From: Psychromonas marina
GTDB taxonomy: Bacteria; Pseudomonadota; Gammaproteobacteria; Enterobacterales; Psychromonadaceae
NCBI RefSeq assembly: GCF_030161115.1
Contig: NZ_BSPQ01000001.1
Coordinates: 372,001 to 436,000 of the forward strand
Length of the DNA: 64,000 nt
Reading direction: 5' to 3'
A program made the translations under genes and the position numbers. Positions 58,986-64,000 of this stretch are shown in pieces (position 1 is the stretch's first letter; every line of letters starts with the position of its first letter). Below the pieces are notes generated by a model. It did no database searches. It had not been told where the DNA came from and was given only the letters and a program-made list of their open reading frames with translations.

Positions 58986-59375
58986 TTAACGTTTTGAGAA
59001 TTGTGGACGTTTACGAGCTTTATGTAAACCAACTTTCTTACGTTCCACTTTACGTGAATCACGTGTAACAAAGCCAGCTGTACGTAGTTCACCACGTAAA
59101 GTTTCGTCAAATGTCATTAACGCACGAGTGATACCTAAACGGATAGCACCAGATTGACCAGTAGTACCGCCACCTTTAACAGTGATGTTAAAGTCGAATT
59201 TCTCAGCAGCGCCAACAAGTTCTAATGGTTGACGAACAACCATTACAGCTGTTTCACGGCCAAAATATTCAGAGATATTGCGTTTGTTGATAGTGATTTG
59301 ACCACTACCAGCTTTCATAAATACACGAGCTACAGAGCTCTTGCGACGACCAGTGCCGTAGTATTGATTTGCCAT
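58986..59375 (-). CDS. rpsI: 30S ribosomal protein S9
   Basis: 129 residues: [25 protein letters not shown] at the N-terminus, [17 protein letters not shown] in the middle, and the positively charged tail [21 protein letters not shown] that reaches the P-site tRNA. It follows rplM by 15 bp. Codon use is regular, as expected for a ribosomal gene. Confidence 0.98.
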   Translation of the reverse strand: MANQYYGTGRRKSSVARVFMKAGSGQITINKRNISEYFGRETAVMVVRQPLELVGAAEKFDFNITVKGGGTTGQSGAIRLGITRALMTFDETLRGELRTAGFVTRDSRKVERKKVGLHKARKRPQFSKR

Positions 59376-59390
59376 TGTTTTATATTCCTA

Positions 59391-59819
59391 TTAGATGTCT
59401 AAAACTTGTGGTTGCTGTGCAGAATGTTGATGCTCAGTACCAGCATAAACTTTCAACTTACGGAACATTGCGCGGCCTAGAGGACCTTTTGGCAACATAC
59501 CTTTAACAGCTTTCTCAATAACACGCTCTGGAGCACGTTGGATAAGATCTTCAAAGTTAATTGATTTAATGCCACCGATGAAACCTGTGTGGTGGTAGTA
59601 GATTTTACCTTTCGCTTTATTACCAGTTACAGTAATTTTCTCAGCGTTAAGAACGATGATGTAATCACCAGTATCAACGTGAGGAGTGTATTCAGCTTTA
59701 TGTTTGCCACGAAGGCGTAATGCGATTTCAGTAGCTAGACGACCTAAAGTTTTACCTTCAGCATCAACTACAAACCACTCACGTTTCACGTCAGCTGGTT
59801 TAGCAACAAATGTTTTCAT
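59391..59819 (-). CDS. rplM: 50S ribosomal protein L13
   Basis: 142 residues: [52 protein letters not shown] and [32 protein letters not shown] are the invariant L13 blocks. First gene of the rplM-rpsI operon, with a long leader upstream. Confidence 0.98.
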   Translation of the reverse strand: MKTFVAKPADVKREWFVVDAEGKTLGRLATEIALRLRGKHKAEYTPHVDTGDYIIVLNAEKITVTGNKAKGKIYYHHTGFIGGIKSINFEDLIQRAPERVIEKAVKGMLPKGPLGRAMFRKLKVYAGTEHQHSAQQPQVLDI

Positions 59820-60053
59820 TAAGTTATACCCAAATTAATGATTTAAAAAAATATGATAAGCAATTTTGCATATCAAAAATGTGTTTTGCCATTTCGTATC
59901 CCTTCGAATACGTCAAGCGTAATCAAATCCACCATATATATTTTGGGGTGTGGATAAGGTGGGCGGCGAGATTATACAGAAAATCGAGGGGTAGATCACC
60001 ACTTTATTATAAAATAATCGCAATTAAATTTAATTAACGATTATTTGTCATAA
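59820..60053 (-). promoter_or_regulatory. Promoter and leader region of rplM-rpsI
   Basis: 234 bp between zapE and rplM. On the minus strand a TTGACG -35-like box lies near 59911-59916 and is followed by an inverted repeat, CGTAT/ATACG, that would fall in or near the leader RNA. L13 operons are autoregulated in some bacteria through the leader, but no known motif is clear here. No open reading frame seen. Confidence 0.35.
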
Positions 60054-61175
60054 TTACAGGTCAACATGATGGGCTTTTTGCAAGTATTCTTTACTTTGCA
60101 TCTCTAATAAACGCGAGATACAACGTTGAAACTCAAATGCCAGTTTATGACCTGCATATAAGCTATACACGTCTACTTCTGCAGAGATAATTAATACCAC
60201 ATGGTGGTTATAAAATTCATCCACCATGGCAATAAATCGTCGCGCCATATCATTGTTTTGTATATTCATTTGCGGCACATTAGCCAATAGAATAGTACGA
60301 TAAACAATCGCTAATTCAATATAATCGGCAACTGCACGTGGGCCATCACATAAACTAACGCAATCAATCAACAGGGTATCCACACTATATGCGCTAGTTT
60401 GAATCGCTCGGCCATTGATGCTCAGATCCTGATTATAAAACTTTTCACCGTTGGCTAAATTTTCAAAGGTGTGACTCATTAATGAGGTTGCTTCATTATC
60501 TAATGGGAAATGATATATTTCAGCCTCTGTGAGTCGGTCTAAGCGGTAATCTTTACCCCCATCTAAATTATATATTTCACAATGTTCTGTAATTAATGCA
60601 ATAGCGGGCAAAAAACGCACTCGCTGTAGGCCATTTTTATAGAGATCTTTAGGGTGGATGTTTGAGGTGGCGACCAATACAACGCCTTCAGCAAATAGCG
60701 CTTCAAACATACCGCCTAAAATCATCGCATCAGTAATATCATCAACAAAGAACTCATCAAAACAGATTAAATCCGTTTCGCTGGCAAACTTTTTAGCAAT
60801 GTGTATTAATGGATTTTTCTCTCCCGCCAACAGCGTTAACTCTTTATGCACACGCAACATGAAATGGTGAAAGTGCAGTCGCGATTTACGTTCTGTTTTC
60901 AAGCTATGGAAAAAAAGATCCATTAAATAGGTTTTACCGCGCCCAACGCCACCGTAAAAATAGAGTCCTTTAATATTTGCTTGCTTCTCTGGTTCACGTT
61001 TAAATAAGCGTGAAAATAAGCCTGTTGGTTGATTAACCGTTGTCGGCCTATTTTCAATATCAACAAAGAGACGTTGCAGATATTGAACAGCCTGAGCCTG
61101 AGAGTCATCAGCAAAAAATTGTGGTTTTTGTAGATCAGCTTGATACAAAGATAAAGGAGTCACGGTGAGGTTCAC
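60054..61175 (-). CDS. zapE: Cell division protein ZapE (AFG1-like ATPase)
   Basis: ZapE is an ATPase that binds FtsZ and is needed for division under stress conditions. 373 residues. Walker A is YGGVGRGKTYLMDLFF (about 75-90), Walker B LICFDEFFVDDITDAM, sensor VATSNIHP. The flanking SRLHFHHFMLRVHKEL and FIAMVDEFYNHHVVLIISAE segments are the ZapE/AFG1 family pattern. Proximity to rplM-rpsI is conserved in many gammaproteobacteria. It is divergent from degQ with a 203-bp gap. Confidence 0.94.
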   Translation of the reverse strand: MNLTVTPLSLYQADLQKPQFFADDSQAQAVQYLQRLFVDIENRPTTVNQPTGLFSRLFKREPEKQANIKGLYFYGGVGRGKTYLMDLFFHSLKTERKSRLHFHHFMLRVHKELTLLAGEKNPLIHIAKKFASETDLICFDEFFVDDITDAMILGGMFEALFAEGVVLVATSNIHPKDLYKNGLQRVRFLPAIALITEHCEIYNLDGGKDYRLDRLTEAEIYHFPLDNEATSLMSHTFENLANGEKFYNQDLSINGRAIQTSAYSVDTLLIDCVSLCDGPRAVADYIELAIVYRTILLANVPQMNIQNNDMARRFIAMVDEFYNHHVVLIISAEVDVYSLYAGHKLAFEFQRCISRLLEMQSKEYLQKAHHVDL

Positions 61176-61378
61176 TAATTATAAATAAAGGTCTATTTTT
61201 AAATTATTTTACAATAACTGCAATAAATTCGTTAACATTTCCCTAACAACTGAGAAAGAACACCATATTTTAGAACTTTTAGCGTTATTTTTAGTCAATA
61301 CTTTTACATTATCTCTATTTCGCTATTATCACTATTGAACCGTTTTCGTTTGCTAGCACGCTTATAAGGAAGGAAAAA

Positions 61379-62734
61379 ATGAAAAAAGCATTCTCTCGAC
61401 TATTTCTCTTATTTTCACTATGTAGTTTTCAACAATCGGCAATTGCTGCCCTGCCCTTTTTTTCAGATGATAGCCCCACCCTTGCCCCACTAGTTGAAAA
61501 AGTCAGCCCTGCGGTGGTTAGCATCTCTGTTTCCGGCAGTGCGAGCGCTCAATCTCCAATGAATGAGTTATTTGAATTTTTTAACCAGCAACGCCCAGAA
61601 CAAACTGAACGACAATTTGTCGGGCTAGGTTCAGGTGTCATTATAGATTCACAAAAGGGCTATATCATCACCAACCATCATGTGATTGATCAAGCCGATC
61701 AGATAAAAGTTGAACTGAAATCAGGAAAAGCATTAGATGCAGTGGTGATTGGTCAAGATAAACAGAGCGATATTGCGTTGCTACAAGTTGATTTAAAAAG
61801 ATATAAAAAGGTCGACTTAACAGCAATCACCTTTGCTGATTCAGATAAATTACGTGTTGGAGATTTCGCGATTGCGATCGGCAATCCATTTGGTCTCGGG
61901 CAAACCGTGACCTCAGGTATTATCAGTGCACTTGGTCGCAGTGGGCTCAATCTTGAGAACTTGGAAAATTTTATTCAAACCGATGCAGCTATTAATAGTG
62001 GTAACTCAGGCGGTGCGTTAGTCAATTTAGAGGGACAGCTAATTGGCATTAATACCGCTATTCTTGGCCCTAACGGTGGCAATATTGGTATTGGTTTCGC
62101 CATTCCCGCTAATATGGTTAAAAATTTAGCACAACAATTAATACAGCATGGTGAGGTACAACGTGGTGTTTTAGGGGTACGCGGTGGTGAAATAACCCCT
62201 GAACTTGCTAAAAGTTTTTCACTCGACTCTCAACATGGTGCATTTGTTTATCAAGTTAATATCGATTCAGCGGCCGAAGAAGCCGGTATTAAGGCGGGAG
62301 ATATTATTATCTCTGTTAATGGTAAAAGCATAAAAAGCTTTGCCGAATTACGTGCAAAAGTCGGCACCTTAGGAAGTGGCAAGAAAGTGAGCTTTGTTAT
62401 TATTCGAGAAGGTGAGCAATTAACACGAGAGGCAATATTAAAAGCGCCGCAACAATCACGTAAACAACAGAAGCAAGCAACCTTGCTTCACCCTGCGCTC
62501 TCTGGGGCCATATTAGCTAATGCAGGTAATGAAAAAGGCGTGTTAATTAAGGAAGTTAAAGCAGGTTCGATAGCTGAACGTTACGGACTACAGCCAGCTG
62601 ATATGATTACTGGTATTAATAGAACCACAATTAATGACCTTGATGCGCTACAAAATATGCTAGAATCTGCGCCAGCGATGATCGCTTTGAATATAAAACG
62701 CGCAGAAAAACACTTATATATCGTACTCGACTAG
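61379..62734 (+). CDS. degQ: Periplasmic serine endoprotease DegQ (Do/HtrA family)
   Basis: A periplasmic quality-control protease, 451 residues. Signal peptide to about residue 24 (FQQSAIAALPFF). Protease domain with catalytic His101 (TNHHVID), Asp131 (QSDIALLQ) and Ser210 (SGNSGGALVN), followed by two PDZ domains (about 258-350 and 365-451). The first has the carboxylate-binding loop GVLGVRG. The order and length fit DegQ/DegP without the long Q-linker of DegP, so I call it DegQ. AAGGAAGG precedes the ATG. It is upstream of, and not overlapping, pyk. Confidence 0.94.
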   Translation: MKKAFSRLFLLFSLCSFQQSAIAALPFFSDDSPTLAPLVEKVSPAVVSISVSGSASAQSPMNELFEFFNQQRPEQTERQFVGLGSGVIIDSQKGYIITNHHVIDQADQIKVELKSGKALDAVVIGQDKQSDIALLQVDLKRYKKVDLTAITFADSDKLRVGDFAIAIGNPFGLGQTVTSGIISALGRSGLNLENLENFIQTDAAINSGNSGGALVNLEGQLIGINTAILGPNGGNIGIGFAIPANMVKNLAQQLIQHGEVQRGVLGVRGGEITPELAKSFSLDSQHGAFVYQVNIDSAAEEAGIKAGDIIISVNGKSIKSFAELRAKVGTLGSGKKVSFVIIREGEQLTREAILKAPQQSRKQQKQATLLHPALSGAILANAGNEKGVLIKEVKAGSIAERYGLQPADMITGINRTTINDLDALQNMLESAPAMIALNIKRAEKHLYIVLD

Positions 62735-62936
62735 TTTTCTTAACCATGTCAAGAGAAATATAGGTGAAAAAATTAAAAATAAACTATAAAACACGCAGAA
62801 AAATGATCATAAATAATTTTTTATGCGTTTTTTTCTTGTAAAATATGCGCCAACAAATACCTAGAACACAATTTGTTAAAAATATTTTTTATAAACTTGT
62901 ATCAAAAGCAATATAATCACTCTTGGAGAAAAGACG

Positions 62937-64000
62937 GTGAGAAAAACTAAAATAGTATGTACGATTGGTCCTAAATCAGAATCAAAAGAGATGTTAACTA
63001 AACTTGTTGAAAACGGCATGAATGTTATGCGTTTAAACTTCTCTCACGGTAACTTCGATGAGCACGGCGCACGTATTACTACAATCCGTGAAATCTGTGA
63101 AGAAACTGGTAAAAACGTAGCTGTACTACTTGATACTAAAGGTCCAGAAATCCGTACAGTTAAATTAGAAAACGGCGATGACGTTTTACTAACTGCAGGT
63201 CAAGAGTTCACTCTTTCTACTGACCAAACAATCGTTGGTGATAACACTATCGTTGCAGTAACTTACGAAAACCTAACTAACGATTTAGCAGTAGGTAACA
63301 CTGTATTATTAGACGATGGTCTAATTGAAATGACAGTTAAAAGCATCACTGATACAAACGTAGTTTGTGAAGTAATGAATACTGGTGAGCTAGGCGAAAA
63401 CAAAGGTGTTAACTTACCTGGTGTTAAAGTTCAACTTCCTGCACTATCTCCTAAAGATAAAGGCGATTTAGTATTTGGTTGTGAACAACAAGTTGACTTC
63501 ATTGCTGCATCTTTCATTCGTAAGAAAGAAGACGTATTAGAAATCCGTGAGCTTTTAAAAGCTAACGGCGGCGAAAAGATTCAAATCATCTCTAAAATTG
63601 AGAACCAAGAAGGTGTTGATAACTTCGACGAAATCTTAGCTGTTTCTGACGCTATCATGGTTGCTCGTGGTGACCTAGGTGTTGAAATCGCTGTTGAAGA
63701 AGTAATCTTCGCACAAAAAATGATGATCGAAAAAGCAAACGCAGCACGTAAGCCAGTAATTACTGCTACACAAATGCTTGATTCAATGATCAAAAACCCA
63801 CGTCCTACACGTGCTGAAGCTGGTGACGTTGCAAACGCAATCATCGATGGTACTGATGCTGTAATGCTTTCAGGTGAATCTGCTAAAGGTAAATACCCTG
63901 CAGAAGCTGTTGCAATCATGGCAACTATCTGTGAGCGTACTGACGCAATCTTACCTGCTAAAACTGATGATCGTAAATCAATTCTACGCATCACTGAAGC
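62937..64000 (+). CDS. pyk: Pyruvate kinase, 3'-truncated by the window edge
   Basis: Converts phosphoenolpyruvate and ADP to pyruvate and ATP, the last step of glycolysis. A GTG start follows [86 protein letters not shown] and [46 protein letters not shown] are the classic catalytic blocks. The sequence matches the PykF (type I) form. About 354 codons are present; the C-terminal allosteric domain is mostly outside the window. Confidence 0.97.
   Translation, partial: MRKTKIVCTIGPKSESKEMLTKLVENGMNVMRLNFSHGNFDEHGARITTIREICEETGKNVAVLLDTKGPEIRTVKLENGDDVLLTAGQEFTLSTDQTIVGDNTIVAVTYENLTNDLAVGNTVLLDDGLIEMTVKSITDTNVVCEVMNTGELGENKGVNLPGVKVQLPALSPKDKGDLVFGCEQQVDFIAASFIRKKEDVLEIRELLKANGGEKIQIISKIENQEGVDNFDEILAVSDAIMVARGDLGVEIAVEEVIFAQKMMIEKANAARKPVITATQMLDSMIKNPRPTRAEAGDVANAIIDGTDAVMLSGESAKGKYPAEAVAIMATICERTDAILPAKTDDRKSILRITE

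Noticed and set aside
58922-59110. Open frame of 62 codons over the 3' end of rpsI
   Set aside because: It covers the rpsI terminator and the rpsI tail in another frame.
1-64000. CRISPR array
   Set aside because: I looked for regularly spaced repeats of 24-40 bp with unique spacers. The only dense repeats are short tandem arrays and dispersed palindromes, neither of which has the spacer pattern.

Overview
The window reads as the chromosome of a marine, probably cold-adapted gammaproteobacterium of the Psychromonas/Vibrio/Shewanella type. This is an inference from gene content: a Vibrio-type polar flagellum with H-ring and outer-membrane genes flgO, flgP and flgT, class III promoters of the sigma-54 type, class IV promoters of the sigma-28 type, and AT-rich intergenic DNA. 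Both edges cut a gene: flgL at the left and pyruvate kinase at the right.

Layout. (1) 1-18.6 kb: flagellar and chemotaxis cluster. On the minus strand lie flgBCDE, flgFGHI, flgJK and flgL, with cheV-cheR upstream; flgA, flgMN and flgT are on the plus strand and flgOP on the minus strand. A plus-strand ion/amino-acid antiporter gene sits between flgI and flgJ. Consensus sigma-54 sites precede flgB, flgF, flgJ and flgT, and a weaker one precedes flgL. Sigma-28 sites precede flgM and flgO. (2) 18.6-28.4 kb: a tRNA-Arg gene followed by a loose, gene-poor accessory stretch with a secreted two-domain protein, an 'aggregation factor core'-like protein, a KdgF-like cupin, a MATE pump, a chemoreceptor-like protein without a signalling domain, and a repeat-rich secreted protein. 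Palindromic repeats and a RAYT transposase remnant lie between them. (3) 28.4-38.7 kb: transport and catabolism: a maltose-binding-protein homologue without partners, a polyamine-type ABC transporter operon, a sulfatase pair and an octaheme cytochrome. (4) 38.8-47.6 kb: ordinary housekeeping: pxpABC (5-oxoprolinase), truC, yqcC and several DUF genes, creA. (5) 47.7-57.5 kb: rpiB, a LysR regulator, a choloylglycine-hydrolase-type enzyme, a two-component system flanked by two paralogous BOF-fold secreted proteins, an IS110-family element, gene remnants, yqfB and rsuA. (6) 57.6-64 kb: cytochrome b561, a GNAT enzyme, rplM-rpsI, zapE, degQ and pyk.

Two systems stand out. First, the IS110-family (IS1111-type) element at about 54.63-56.00 kb is inserted inside a copy of a palindromic REP-like repeat that occurs many times in this window. 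Its 3' non-coding end folds into two internal-loop hairpins. One carries segments matching the two halves of the occupied target, and the other carries segments matching the joined element ends. This is the layout expected of a bridge RNA. Second, the response-regulator/kinase pair is flanked by two paralogous YgiW/YdeI-type genes, and both have the same pair of CTTCACA half-sites 11 bp apart in their promoters. That suggests a small self-controlled envelope-stress regulon.
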